Source: Thiomonas sp. FB-Cd (GTDB lineage: Bacteria > Pseudomonadota > Gammaproteobacteria > Burkholderiales > Burkholderiaceae_C). Taken from it: a stretch of DNA of 64,000 bases. Below are positions 39,801-49,819 of this stretch, piece by piece (within the stretch, counting starts at the first letter, position 1; each line of letters starts with the position of its first letter). The notes beneath the pieces are model-generated. The model saw only the letters and a program-made list of their open reading frames with translations. It was not told the origin of the DNA and ran no database searches. The position numbers were made by a program, and so were the translations under genes. The stretch lies in assembly GCF_000733775.1 (NCBI RefSeq), contig NZ_JPOE01000005.1, forward strand, positions 1,493,315-1,557,314, written 5' to 3'.

Positions 39801-39898
39801 GGGCTAGGGTTCCGGTCGCAGTCAGTGGCGATGTCTGGTCCAAGAGCCTGCCGGCCCTGCCAAGGCAGGGCTCCACGGAGGGATAAAAGCCCGGGAGG
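39801..39898 (+). ncRNA. Guanidine-I (ykkC) riboswitch 1
   Basis: The conserved blocks are in order: CTAGGGTTCCGG (39804-39815), CTGGTCCAAGAG (from 39834), a hairpin GCCCTGCCAAGGCAGGGC, then ACGGAGGGATAAAAGCCCGGGAGG. This matches the ykkC class that senses guanidinium. One base departs from the usual CTGGTCCGAGAG (A for G). The aptamer end CGGGAGG (39892-39898) can pair with CCTCCCG (39917-39923), a likely expression platform. The ABC binding protein starts 58 bases later. Confidence 0.93.
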
Positions 39899-39955
39899 TC
39901 GCCGCATCAAGGCGCGCCTCCCGCCCGTGTCCCACACTCTCACCTGGAGCCCGCC

Positions 39956-40945
39956 ATGTCCCTGTTGCGCCAACTGATCCGAAAAATCCTTCCGGTCGCA
40001 GGCCTGTTCACCCTGGCCTTGCATCCGATTCCCTCATTTGCCCAAGTCACACTGGGGCTGTCGGACTGGCCGGGCTGGGTCGCGTGGTACGTCGCCGAGA
40101 AGGAGGGGTACTTCAAGAAGTACGGAGCCGACGTCAAATTGGTCTGGTTCCCGGACTACATGACCTCGGTCAATGCCCTGTCGGCGGGACAAATCGACGC
40201 AAATTGCCAGGCCCTCATCGATACGCTTTCTCCCGTCGAGAAGGGGGTTCCCGCCAAGGTGATCCTCGTCACGGACAACTCCGCGGGCAATGACGCGCTG
40301 ATGGTGAACAACAGCATCAGGAGCTTCTCCGAACTCAAGGGCAAGACCGTGGGCGTGGAGATTGGCTCCATCGAGAACTACCTCGCCGCCACTGCACTGA
40401 AGATGAACGGCATGAGCGAGAAGGACGTGAACTTTGTGAATATGTCCACGGGGGATGCGGCTGCGGCGTTGATTGCGGGCAAGGTGCCGGCGGCCGGCGT
40501 CTGGAACCCTTGGATCCAGCGCATTGAGCAACACAAGGCAGGGCATGCACTGTTCACGAGCAGCTCCGCACCGGGTCTGATTCCCGACGTCGTGTACGCG
40601 CGCAACGCCGCGCTGGCTGCGCACCGCAAGGACTTCGTCGCCATGACCAAGGCATGGTTCGACGCGGTGAAGTTCATCGAGAAGAACCCGGAGAAGGCAG
40701 CCGAGATCATGGCGCCGCACGTCGGACTCAAGCCGCAGGAGTATGCGCTCGGCTTGGCCGGTACCAAGCTCTTTGGAGCGCAGCTGAACCTGCAGGCCAT
40801 GAGCAAAGGCAACGTACCTGTCTCGCTCTACAAGAGCACGGCGGACACGGCAGCGTTCCTCGTCGCGCAAAAGGCCATCACCGCCACGCCTGACCCGGCC
40901 TCATTCATCGACGCCAGCATCGTGAAGGCAGCGATGGCGCATTGA
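39956..40945 (+). CDS. NitT/TauT-type ABC substrate-binding protein (guanidine unit)
   Basis: 329 residues with a Sec signal peptide (LIRKILPVAGLFTLALHPIPSFA) and an SsuA/NMT1-type fold: VTLGLSDWPGWVAWYVAEKEGYFKKYG and TVGVEIGSIENYLAATAL. GGAG precedes the ATG. It is the first gene after riboswitch 1 and probably binds guanidine or a simple derivative. Confidence 0.9.
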   Translation: MSLLRQLIRKILPVAGLFTLALHPIPSFAQVTLGLSDWPGWVAWYVAEKEGYFKKYGADVKLVWFPDYMTSVNALSAGQIDANCQALIDTLSPVEKGVPAKVILVTDNSAGNDALMVNNSIRSFSELKGKTVGVEIGSIENYLAATALKMNGMSEKDVNFVNMSTGDAAAALIAGKVPAAGVWNPWIQRIEQHKAGHALFTSSSAPGLIPDVVYARNAALAAHRKDFVAMTKAWFDAVKFIEKNPEKAAEIMAPHVGLKPQEYALGLAGTKLFGAQLNLQAMSKGNVPVSLYKSTADTAAFLVAQKAITATPDPASFIDASIVKAAMAH

Positions 40946-41011
40946 CGCCGACGGCCCATGACACAGCCCATCCACCGCAATGCCCAAGCGCATCGCGTCA
41001 ACGGAGCTCCC

Positions 41012-41869
41012 ATGAGTGCACAACCTCTCGAAGCCGGCGCCGCGTTGCCGCAACTCCTGCAGCCACGCCCCTCGGGGACGCGCCGCTGGAAGGAACGCAT
41101 GCGTATCCGCGCCACCATTCCCAAAGGCGTTTACGTCCTGCTTTCCGTCTGCGGCTTTTTGCTGCCCCTCATCACATGGCAATTGGTTGCGTCCAGCGGT
41201 TGGGTCGGATCGCTCTTTCTCCCGTCACCCGCGGACGTGGTGCAAAGCTTTGCCGATTGGTTGCGCAGCGGGCTATCGGGCGACACGTTCATCAGCATCT
41301 ACCGCGTGGTCATGGGCTTTTGCATTGCCGCAATCATCGGCGTGCCGCTGGGTCTTTACATCGGAGCCTACAAGTGGTTTGAGGCGCTGCTGCAGCCCAT
41401 CAATGACTTCGTGCGTTACATGCCCGCCTCGGCCTTCATTCCGCTTGTGCTGTTATGGGTGGGGATCGGCGAAGGCTCCAAGATTGCCATCATTTTCATT
41501 GGCGTGATTTTTCAAGTCATCGTGATGGTGGCTGACGCCGTGCGGCGCGTTCCGGAAAACTATCTGGAGGTCGCCTACACGATGGGCGCCACGCAGGGGG
41601 AGGTCCTCGGCCTGGTGGTGTGGCGCGGCATTCTGCCCGAGCTGCTGGATATCCTGCGCATCAACATGGGCTGGGCCTGGACATACCTGGTCGTGGCCGA
41701 GATGGTTGCCGCCAACAGTGGCTTGGGCTTCCAGATTTTGCAAAGCCAGCGCTTTCTCAACACGCCCAAGATCTTTGTAGGCATCTTTGTCATCGGGCTC
41801 ATCGGACTGCTGTTCGACCTTGCGTTCCGCTGGGCCTATCGGTTGGCATTTCCCTGGAAACGAGCCTGA
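41012..41869 (+). CDS. ABC transporter permease (guanidine unit)
   Basis: 285 residues from the ATG at 41012, which has GGAG 6 bases upstream; an in-frame ATG at 40958 would add 18 residues. About six membrane helices, with the EAA-type loop EVAYTMGATQGEVLGLVVWRG of BPD permeases and family traits of SsuC/TauC. Works with the neighbouring binding protein and ATPase. Confidence 0.9.
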   Translation: MSAQPLEAGAALPQLLQPRPSGTRRWKERMRIRATIPKGVYVLLSVCGFLLPLITWQLVASSGWVGSLFLPSPADVVQSFADWLRSGLSGDTFISIYRVVMGFCIAAIIGVPLGLYIGAYKWFEALLQPINDFVRYMPASAFIPLVLLWVGIGEGSKIAIIFIGVIFQVIVMVADAVRRVPENYLEVAYTMGATQGEVLGLVVWRGILPELLDILRINMGWAWTYLVVAEMVAANSGLGFQILQSQRFLNTPKIFVGIFVIGLIGLLFDLAFRWAYRLAFPWKRA

Positions 41870-41882
41870 GGAGTCTGAAATC

Positions 41883-42737
41883 ATGGCGCAATCGGAAGTG
41901 CAGTTCGATGCGGTCAGCAAAAGCTTTGCGCGCCGCAACGAGCCGCCGCTGCTGGTTCTCGACCGCGTTTCGATGCGGGTCGAGCCAGGTGAGCTGCTGG
42001 TTCTCGTTGGGGCATCGGGCTGTGGCAAGTCCACGCTTCTGCGCATCCTCGCCGGGCTCGAGAGCTACGACACCGGGCGGCTCATCCTGGATGGTCAGCC
42101 TGTTCACGGCCCAGGTGCCGATCGCGCGATGGTGTTCCAGCATTACAGCCTCTATCCCTGGCTGACGGTCAAGGACAACATTCGCTTTAGCCGTCAACTC
42201 AAGGTGGTTCGCGAGAACCTCACCAGCAATGACGTCGAGGTCGCGTCTGGCCGCTCCGATGCCTTGCTCCAGCTCATGGGCTTGGCGCATGCAGCAGGCT
42301 ATTACCCCAACCAGCTCTCGGGCGGCATGCAGCAGCGCGTGGCCATTGCCCGCGCGCTCATGAACCGTCCCAAGCTGCTGTTGATGGACGAACCCTTCGG
42401 CGCGCTGGACGCGCAGACCCGGGAAGTGATGCATGACTTGATCCGTCATGTGCACCAGCTTGAGGGAACGACCATCGTTTTCGTCACGCACGACGTTGAG
42501 GAGGCGCTGTACCTGGGTGACCGCGTTGTGGTGATGGCGCCGCGGCCCGGCCGCATCGACAGCATTGTCAACGTGCCCTTTGGCAGGCGGCGAGATCAGG
42601 ACTTGAAGATCACGCCGGAATTCCTGGCCATCAAGCGTCAGATTCTGCAGCGCATTCGAGAGACTTCGGGCATGAAGACCGACCTCGAGCAACTGGATCA
42701 GCTCAGCAAGCACTTGGAACAAGGAGAGCACGCATGA
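41883..42737 (+). CDS. ABC transporter ATPase (guanidine unit)
   Basis: 284 residues: Walker [20 protein letters not shown]-loop [13 protein letters not shown], signature [15 protein letters not shown], Walker [13 protein letters not shown] and H-loop [10 protein letters not shown]. Its stop overlaps the next ATG (ATGA). SsuB/TauB family. Confidence 0.94.
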   Translation: MAQSEVQFDAVSKSFARRNEPPLLVLDRVSMRVEPGELLVLVGASGCGKSTLLRILAGLESYDTGRLILDGQPVHGPGADRAMVFQHYSLYPWLTVKDNIRFSRQLKVVRENLTSNDVEVASGRSDALLQLMGLAHAAGYYPNQLSGGMQQRVAIARALMNRPKLLLMDEPFGALDAQTREVMHDLIRHVHQLEGTTIVFVTHDVEEALYLGDRVVVMAPRPGRIDSIVNVPFGRRRDQDLKITPEFLAIKRQILQRIRETSGMKTDLEQLDQLSKHLEQGEHA

Positions 42738-43471
42738 CGCAGAGCGTCAATCCCGTATGCACCGAAGCCTTCCTTTGGGAGGAGGTGCTTCCCGGAGGCT
42801 GCCACTGGTCGGGCTCGCTGCGGCGCGGAACCGCCCTGCGCATTACCGACACGGGCGGTCGGGCCAACCTTTCAGCGCTGTTGTACCGCGCCGACGAGAA
42901 GCTTGAGCGGTACAACATGCCTGACACGCTGAAGGCCCAGCACACATCCATGCTCACGCGCGGGCACGCTCTGTATTCCGATATGGGACGGGTCATGTGC
43001 TCGATCACGGCCGATACCTGTGGCTGGCACGACACCATTGGTGGGCTGTCGACCGATGAAGGGATCGAGGCCCGGTACGGGAAGGCGAGCTACCAGACCC
43101 ACCGCAACGCGATGTACCGTAGCGCGGAGGATGGTCTTCTTATCGAACTTGGCAAGTATGGTCTGGGCCGCCGTGATCTGGTGCCCAACGTCAACTTCTT
43201 CAGCAAGGTTATGGCCGACCGTGACGGCAGGCTGCACTTCGATCTGGCTCATGGCCGTGCCGGCGCGTGGCTGGACCTGCGCTTCGATATGGACGTGCTG
43301 GCTGTGCTCTCCGCAGCCCCGCACGCCCTTGATCCTCGACCGGATTACGCCCCGGCCGACATTGTGCTTACGGCATGGCGTTGCGGACCCGCAGACGCGA
43401 CCGATCATTGCCGCAACGCGTGCGCCGAAAACCAGCGGGGCTTTTACCGCACCGAGCTACTTTACCGTTGA
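42734..43471 (+). CDS. Carboxyguanidine deiminase subunit, DUF1989 (urea carboxylase-associated protein)
   Basis: 245 residues with the DUF1989 core: RRGTALRITDTGGRANLSALLYRADEKLERYN and the metal-site motif SITADTCGWHDTIGG. Such proteins annotated as urea carboxylase-associated were shown to be the two subunits (CgdA, CgdB) of carboxyguanidine deiminase, which turns carboxyguanidine into allophanate. Which letter this subunit carries cannot be decided here. Coupled to the ATPase gene by a 4-base overlap. Confidence 0.9.
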   Translation: MTQSVNPVCTEAFLWEEVLPGGCHWSGSLRRGTALRITDTGGRANLSALLYRADEKLERYNMPDTLKAQHTSMLTRGHALYSDMGRVMCSITADTCGWHDTIGGLSTDEGIEARYGKASYQTHRNAMYRSAEDGLLIELGKYGLGRRDLVPNVNFFSKVMADRDGRLHFDLAHGRAGAWLDLRFDMDVLAVLSAAPHALDPRPDYAPADIVLTAWRCGPADATDHCRNACAENQRGFYRTELLYR

Positions 43472-43494
43472 ACCTGACTGTGGACTGAATCGCC

Positions 43495-44142
43495 ATGAGC
43501 TCTTTCAATCTCGTCGAAAGCCCCCTCGACCCACAGGCAGCCACGTACGACCACGTCTTGCCAGCTGGCGAGGGTTGGCTGCATCCAATCAAGGCTGGCC
43601 AGACGTTTCGCATCCTGGACTTGGAAGGCAACCAGGCCGTGGACACCCTTTTCTACAACGCGGAAGACTTCACGGAGCGCTACAGCGCGACCGAGACCAT
43701 GAGGCACCAGGGTGCCCTTTACCTTACTGCAGGCAGTCGGTTGATGTCCACCCGCGGCCGCGAGATGCTTGCCATTACGGCCGATACCTGCGGTCGTCAC
43801 GACACGTTGGGCGGTGCCTGCGCGGCCGAGAGCAATGCCGTGCGCTACGCGCTGGACAAGCGATCGATGCATTCATGTCGCGAGACCTTTCTCAGATGCC
43901 TGTACCAGTACGACGGCGGGTTGACCAAGCGCGATCTCACGAGCAATATCAATTTCTTCATGAACGTACCGGTGACCCCAACGGGCGGGCTTGAATTCGC
44001 CGACGGCGTTTCCGCGCCGGGCAAATATGTCGAAATGCGAGCTGCAATGGATGTGCTGTGCCTCATTTCCAACTGTCCGCAGCTGAACAATCCGTGCAAT
44101 GCCTACAACCCGACTCCGGTGCGGCTGCTGATCTGGAATTAG
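43495..44142 (+). CDS. Carboxyguanidine deiminase subunit, DUF1989 (second)
   Basis: 215 residues, a paralogue of the preceding gene: [46 protein letters not shown] and [15 protein letters not shown]. The TADTCGxHDT motif is shared by both subunits and probably holds zinc. It starts 23 bases after its partner and forms the other half of the Cgd enzyme. Confidence 0.9.
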   Translation: MSSFNLVESPLDPQAATYDHVLPAGEGWLHPIKAGQTFRILDLEGNQAVDTLFYNAEDFTERYSATETMRHQGALYLTAGSRLMSTRGREMLAITADTCGRHDTLGGACAAESNAVRYALDKRSMHSCRETFLRCLYQYDGGLTKRDLTSNINFFMNVPVTPTGGLEFADGVSAPGKYVEMRAAMDVLCLISNCPQLNNPCNAYNPTPVRLLIWN

Positions 44143-44217
44143 TCCCATCCACAGCCCACCGGGACGGCCCGGTCCGGGTAACCTCATGCACTGCGGGACG
44201 ACCCGCCGCAGCACGCC

Positions 44218-47200
44218 ATGTTTGACTCTGTCCTGATCGCCAATCGAGGCGTTATCGCCTGCCGCATCATCCGCACACTCAAGCGCATGGGGATTCGCGC
44301 CATCGCGGTGTATTCCGAAGTCGATCGCGACAGCGCGCACGTGCGCATGGCCGACACTGCAGTGTGCATCGGACCTGCACCGGCCAGCCAGAGCTATCTC
44401 AAGGCCGAGGCGATTCTGGAGGCGGCACGGCAGACCGGTGCAAAGGCCATTCACCCTGGGTATGGATTTCTGTCCGAAAACCCGGATTTCGCCGCGGCTT
44501 GCGAGGCCTCGGGCATAGCCTTCATTGGCCCGACGCCAGACCAGATGCGCGCCTTTGGCCTGAAGCACACGGCGCGGCAGCTGGCACAACAAAACGGCGT
44601 GCCGTTGCTCCCCGGGACAGGACTCCTGGACGATGCTGGGCATGCCCTGGCGGAGGCACGGCGCATCGGCTTTCCGGTGATGCTCAAAAGCACAGCTGGC
44701 GGTGGCGGCATCGGCATGCAACTAATCTGGAGTGAAGATCAGTTGCACGAAGCCTATGCCCGCGTTGATCGCCTGGCGCGAGCCAACTTCAAGGAGGCGG
44801 GCATTTACCTGGAGAAGGTCGTGCAGGCGGCGCGACACATCGAGGTGCAGATCTTTGGCGATGGAGCTGGCCATGTTGTGCACTTGGGCGAGCGTGACTG
44901 CTCGGTGCAGCGGCGCAACCAAAAGGTGATTGAGGAAACACCAGCGCCCAACCTGCCGGCGCGCGTTCGCCGGTCCCTGTGCGAAACCGCAGTGCGCCTG
45001 GCGCAAAGCGTCCGCTATCGCAACGCCGGTACAGTGGAATTTGTGCTGGATGCCGAAACAGGCGCGTTCTATTTTCTCGAGGTCAACACCCGGCTTCAGG
45101 TCGAACACGGCGTCACCGAGGAGGTTGCCGGTGTGGATCTGGTGGAGTGGATGGTTCGCCAGGCCGCGGGCGAGTCACCGGGTGTGGGCTACGACCATGT
45201 GCCCCGCGGCCATAGCATTCAAGCCCGTGTCTATGCGGAAGATCCAGCCAAAAACTTCCAGCCAGCGACCGGCTTGCTCTCCGAGGTTGTTTTCCCCGAC
45301 ACGGCACGGGTGGAGACTTGGGTTGAACCCGGGAGCGACGTCAGCGCGTTCTACGACCCCATGCTGGCTAAAGTCATCGTGCATGGTGCCGACCGTGCTG
45401 AGGCGCTGTCGCGTCTACGCGAAGCGCTATCGGCAACGCGCCTGTATGGATTCGAGACGAATTTGGGATACCTGCGGCAGATCGCGGCGGATGCGACGTT
45501 CGCGCAGGGCCAACAGACCACACGCTACCTCAACGGGCTCGCGTACTCGGCGCGTACCGCGGATGTGTTGGAGCCTGGCGTGCAAACCACTCTGCAGGAT
45601 TGGCCAGGCCGCTTGGGCTACTGGGACGTGGGCGTGCCACCGTCTGGCCCGATGGATGCACTGGCCCACCGCGCGGCAAACCGGCTTCTGAATAACGCCG
45701 CCGACGCGGCGACCCTGGAGATCACGTTCGCCGGGCCTACGTTGCGCTTCAACACCGATACGGTGATCGCCCTCACCGGGGCTGAGATGGGGGCGCGACT
45801 GGACGGTGAGCCATTGAAGGGGTGGCGTAGCCACGCCGTGCGGGCCGGACAGATTCTTGCGCTTGGCAGTGTGGGCGGTGGCGGTTGCCGGGCCTATTTG
45901 GCGGTCGCCGGTGGGTTCGAGGCGCCAATCTACCTCGGTAGCCGGTCGACATTCACGCTGGGCAAGTTTGGCGGCCATGCGGGGCGCACCTTGCGCGCAA
46001 GTGACGTGCTTCATGTGGGGCTGAACCCGCAGGCGCGCTCGGGCATCGAGGTGCCACAGTTCGCGCAGCCGACCTATCCCGCGTCCTGGGAGATTGCTGT
46101 GCGCTATGGCCCGCATGGCGCCCCGGACTTTCTGACTGACGCCGACGTGGCCATGCTGTTCGCCACGGACTGGGAGGTGCATTACAACTCCAACCGCACC
46201 GGAGTGCGGCTCATCGGGCCCAGGCCCCAGTGGGCGCGAGCCGACGGCGGTGAGGCTGGGCTGCACCCATCGAACATTCACGACAACGCCTATGCCATCG
46301 GCAGCATTGACTTCACGGGGGACATGCCGATCTTGCTGGGACCCGACGGGCCGAGTTTGGGGGGCTTCGTCTGCCCGGGAGTGATCGTGACAGCCGACCT
46401 GTGGAAAATGGGGCAGCTGCGCCCGGGCAATACGGTGCGTTTCGTACCGGTGGGCCTGGACGAAGCGCTCCGGCTCGAGACTGCGCAAGACGCCGCGCTG
46501 GAAGATCTGAATGCGCCTCTGGATCCGCCGCTGGCGGCGGCGTCCGCGCTCGAATCCCCCGTCGTTGCATCTGCCGCCAGCTCCGAGCGCGCCGTGGGCG
46601 TCGTTTACCGCGTGGCAGGCGACAAAAACCTTCTGGTTGAATACGGGCCACTTGTGCTCGATCTTGAGCAGCGCTTTCGTGTGCATGCCCTGATGCAGTG
46701 GCTTGAGGCGTCCGGCTTGCCGGGCATTGTCGATCTGACGCCAGGAATTCGCTCACTGCAGATTCACTATGACAACCGCAGACTTCCGCTGCATGCGCTG
46801 CTCGACGCGCTCAAGCGAGCCGAGGGCGAGTTGCCACCCGTGGAGACGATGGAACTGCCGACGCGTATCGTGCATCTGCCTCTGAGCTGGGACGATCCTG
46901 CCACCCGTCTTGCGATCGAGAAGTACATGGCCGGCGTGCGCAAGGATGCACCGTGGTGTCCAAGCAATATCGAGTTCATTCGGCGCATCAACGGGCTCGA
47001 TTCCATCGACGATGTCCTGCGTATCGTCTTTGAGGCAAGCTATCTCGTGCTCGGCTTAGGTGACGTGTACCTTGGCGCGCCCGTGGCCACGCCGCTGGAT
47101 CCGCGCCACCGACTGGTCACCACCAAGTACAACCCGGCGCGGACCTGGACCCCGGAGAATGCGGTCGGCATCGGTGGTGCCTACATGTGCGTGTATGGCA

Positions 47201-47817
47201 TGGAAGGCCCGGGTGGCTACCAGTTCGTCGGTCGCACCCTTCAGATGTGGAACCGCTGGCGGCAGACGAATGTGTTTACCGATGGCAAGCCCTGGCTGCT
47301 GCAGTTCTTTGACCAGATCCGCTTTTTCCCGGTGAGTACCCAGGAGCTGGAAACCATCCGCGCGGACTTTCTGCATGGGCGCTATCAGGTTGACATACGT
47401 GAGGATACGTTCCGTCTCGCCGATTATCGGCGCTTCCTCGCCGACCACGCTGCAGGCATTGACGCGTTTCAGACGCGGCAGCGCAAGGCTTTTGCCGAGG
47501 AGCGTGAGCGCTGGGCGCAAGCCGGCGAGACCGACTGGGCCAGCGATGCAAGCATCGCTGAGGCGTCGACTGATAGTGAGATCGATCTGCCACAAGGCAG
47601 CCGCCGGGTTGCCAGTCACGTTGCCGGCAGTGTGTGGAAAGTCTTGGTTGAGCCCGCCCAGACCGTGAATGCAGGCGACGTCCTGTGCATCCTCGAGTCG
47701 ATGAAGATGGAGATCAGTGTGGCAGCCCCAGTCGACGGTGTCGTGGAGCGGCTGCTGTGCCGGGAAGGTGGCGAGGTGAGTGCTGGACAGAATTTGGTGG
47801 TATTGACGGAGACCTGA
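44218..47817 (+). CDS. Biotin-dependent urea/guanidine carboxylase
   Basis: 1,199 residues. Residues 1-450 form a biotin carboxylase (SVLIANRGVIACRIIRT; ATP-grasp GGGGIGMQLIWS; EVNTRLQVEHGVTEEV). The middle ~460-1090 holds KipA/KipI-type carboxyltransferase parts (LQDWPGRLGYWDVGVPPSGPMD; YLGAPVATPLDPRHRLVTT; YMCVYGMEGPGGYQFVGRT). The C-terminus is a biotinyl domain with Lys1163 in ESMKMEI. Annotated widely as urea carboxylase, but enzymes next to CgdAB and under a guanidine-I riboswitch carboxylate guanidine instead. The window also has a urease, making a urea role redundant. Confidence 0.93.
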   Translation: MFDSVLIANRGVIACRIIRTLKRMGIRAIAVYSEVDRDSAHVRMADTAVCIGPAPASQSYLKAEAILEAARQTGAKAIHPGYGFLSENPDFAAACEASGIAFIGPTPDQMRAFGLKHTARQLAQQNGVPLLPGTGLLDDAGHALAEARRIGFPVMLKSTAGGGGIGMQLIWSEDQLHEAYARVDRLARANFKEAGIYLEKVVQAARHIEVQIFGDGAGHVVHLGERDCSVQRRNQKVIEETPAPNLPARVRRSLCETAVRLAQSVRYRNAGTVEFVLDAETGAFYFLEVNTRLQVEHGVTEEVAGVDLVEWMVRQAAGESPGVGYDHVPRGHSIQARVYAEDPAKNFQPATGLLSEVVFPDTARVETWVEPGSDVSAFYDPMLAKVIVHGADRAEALSRLREALSATRLYGFETNLGYLRQIAADATFAQGQQTTRYLNGLAYSARTADVLEPGVQTTLQDWPGRLGYWDVGVPPSGPMDALAHRAANRLLNNAADAATLEITFAGPTLRFNTDTVIALTGAEMGARLDGEPLKGWRSHAVRAGQILALGSVGGGGCRAYLAVAGGFEAPIYLGSRSTFTLGKFGGHAGRTLRASDVLHVGLNPQARSGIEVPQFAQPTYPASWEIAVRYGPHGAPDFLTDADVAMLFATDWEVHYNSNRTGVRLIGPRPQWARADGGEAGLHPSNIHDNAYAIGSIDFTGDMPILLGPDGPSLGGFVCPGVIVTADLWKMGQLRPGNTVRFVPVGLDEALRLETAQDAALEDLNAPLDPPLAAASALESPVVASAASSERAVGVVYRVAGDKNLLVEYGPLVLDLEQRFRVHALMQWLEASGLPGIVDLTPGIRSLQIHYDNRRLPLHALLDALKRAEGELPPVETMELPTRIVHLPLSWDDPATRLAIEKYMAGVRKDAPWCPSNIEFIRRINGLDSIDDVLRIVFEASYLVLGLGDVYLGAPVATPLDPRHRLVTTKYNPARTWTPENAVGIGGAYMCVYGMEGPGGYQFVGRTLQMWNRWRQTNVFTDGKPWLLQFFDQIRFFPVSTQELETIRADFLHGRYQVDIREDTFRLADYRRFLADHAAGIDAFQTRQRKAFAEERERWAQAGETDWASDASIAEASTDSEIDLPQGSRRVASHVAGSVWKVLVEPAQTVNAGDVLCILESMKMEISVAAPVDGVVERLLCREGGEVSAGQNLVVLTET

Positions 47818-49626
47818 ATGCCCACGAGCCTGACGTTTTCTGCGCTGCTCAGCGCGTATCGAACCCATGCCCTGACCCCCACGGCGCTCGTGGAGGAGTT
47901 GTTGGCCCGCAATGCACGCTATCCCGACCACGCCATCTGGATCACGCCGCCGGAGCGAGGGCGTCTGCTTGCGCGCGCTCGCGAGCTGGAGGCGCGTGGC
48001 ATGGACGGTTTGCCGCTGTACGGCATTCCCTTCGCGATCAAGGACAACATCGACGTGGCTGATGTGCCAACCACCTGTGCCTGCCCGTCCTTCGCCTACA
48101 CGCCGCGGCAGTCCGCCACAGTTGTGCAGAGGCTTCTCGACGCTGGGGCCATTCCAGTTGGCAAGACAAACCTCGACCAGTTCGCCACCGGGCTAAATGG
48201 CACACGCTCACCCTATGGCGCGTGCCGAAACGCCTTCAACCCCGATTACATCTCCGGCGGATCGAGCGCGGGATCGGCGGTGTCTGTAGCGTTGGGTTTG
48301 GCGAGTTTCTCGCTGGGTACCGACACCGCGGGCTCGGGGCGCGTGCCGGCGGCGTTCAACAATCTCGTCGGGCTCAAGCCGACCTGCGGCTTGTTGTCCA
48401 CGCACGGTGTGGTGCCCGCTTGTCGTTCGCTGGATGTGGTTTCGATCTTCGCGCTCTGCGCGGAAGACGCGCAGCAGGTGTTTGGCGTGGCGTTGAGTGA
48501 GGATCCGGCCGATCCCTATTCCCGTGCCGCGCAACCGCATGGATTCGACTTCGGTCACGCGCCGCGTTTTCGATTTGGCGTGCCGGCGCGCAAGGACCTG
48601 GAGTTCTTCGGCGATGCCGAGTCCGCGGCTTTGTTTGACGACGCCGTGGCGCGTCTGCGGGATCTGGGCGGCGAGGAAGTGGATCTCGATTTTGCGCCGT
48701 TCATCGACACCGCGCGCCTGCTCTATGGCGGGCCCTGGGTCGCCGAGCGCTACCAGGCCATCCGCGCGTTCATTGACGCCCAACCCGAAGCCTTGTTTCC
48801 AGTGACGCGCGACATTACCCTGGGCGGCGCCAAGCCGTTGGCCGCCGACGCTTTTGCCGCGCAGTACCGGCTGCGCGACCTCAAGCGTGTGTGCGACCGC
48901 GTCTGGAAGGACGTGGATTGCGTGATTACGCCAACCGCAGGCACCATCTACACACGAGCCGAGATGCTGGCCGAGCCCATCGCGCGCAATACCGACCTCG
49001 GCCTGTACACCAACTTCATGAACCTGCTTGACTACGCGGCCATTGCCGTGCCCGCCGGTTTCCGCGGCGATGGCCTGCCGTTCGGCGCGACACTGTTCGC
49101 TCCGGCGCACCAAGACGTGCCGCTGCTGCACTTGGCGGCGCGTTGGCAACGGACCATTGAGCGGCCCTGCGGCGCTGTTGAAACCACGCCTTCAGCGCAG
49201 TCCCCGGCAGTGCCGTCGCCCGTGCCCAGCGGCCAGATGCGCGTCGCGGTGGTGGGTGCCCATCTCAGCGGCTTGCCGCTGAACGGGCAGCTCACATCGC
49301 GCGGTGGGCGCTTGGTGGTGGAAACACGCACCGCGCCGGGGTACCGGTTTTATGCCTTGCCCGACGGCAAGCGCCCGGGTCTGATTCGCGTCGCCAGCGG
49401 CGGCGCATCCATCGCCTGCGAAGTGTGGGAGCTTCCCGCCAGCACCTTTGGCAGCTTCGTGGCTGGCATTCCCGCGCCGCTAGGTATCGGCAGCGTCATG
49501 CTGGAAGATGGCAGCGCCGTCGCCGGCTTCATCTGCGAAGGCATTGGCATCGAAGGCGCACGGGACATTACAGCCTTTGGGGGCTGGCGCGCCTATCTCG
49601 CCGCAGCAGCCGCAACCGCGGCCTGA
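47818..49626 (+). CDS. atzF: Allophanate hydrolase
   Basis: 602 residues: an amidase-signature domain with the Lys75 / Ser150 / Ser173 triad (IPFAIKDNID; SGGSSAGSAVS; LGTDTAGSGRVPA), and a C-terminal domain (residues ~470-602; FVAGIPAPLGIGSVMLEDG) that decarboxylates the product. It turns allophanate to ammonia and CO2. The ATG follows the carboxylase TGA with no gap. Last gene of the unit; the 193 bases to the convergent gene hold nothing clear. Confidence 0.95.
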   Translation: MPTSLTFSALLSAYRTHALTPTALVEELLARNARYPDHAIWITPPERGRLLARARELEARGMDGLPLYGIPFAIKDNIDVADVPTTCACPSFAYTPRQSATVVQRLLDAGAIPVGKTNLDQFATGLNGTRSPYGACRNAFNPDYISGGSSAGSAVSVALGLASFSLGTDTAGSGRVPAAFNNLVGLKPTCGLLSTHGVVPACRSLDVVSIFALCAEDAQQVFGVALSEDPADPYSRAAQPHGFDFGHAPRFRFGVPARKDLEFFGDAESAALFDDAVARLRDLGGEEVDLDFAPFIDTARLLYGGPWVAERYQAIRAFIDAQPEALFPVTRDITLGGAKPLAADAFAAQYRLRDLKRVCDRVWKDVDCVITPTAGTIYTRAEMLAEPIARNTDLGLYTNFMNLLDYAAIAVPAGFRGDGLPFGATLFAPAHQDVPLLHLAARWQRTIERPCGAVETTPSAQSPAVPSPVPSGQMRVAVVGAHLSGLPLNGQLTSRGGRLVVETRTAPGYRFYALPDGKRPGLIRVASGGASIACEVWELPASTFGSFVAGIPAPLGIGSVMLEDGSAVAGFICEGIGIEGARDITAFGGWRAYLAAAAATAA

Positions 49627-49819
49627 CCGAGCCGCGGGAGGGCCAGTTCTGCCGCAGTCCTGATGCGTGCTACGGGGTGTTATTGGTTCTCCTGGAACCC
49701 TCCAACACAGGCATATACGGGATGGTTGATGACGCCCGCGGGGGCCACGGTCTCCAGATTGACGCGAGTGTCCGCGCGTGGTCTATCGACGGCGTAGGCG
49801 GAGGATTTGCCGTGATCGA

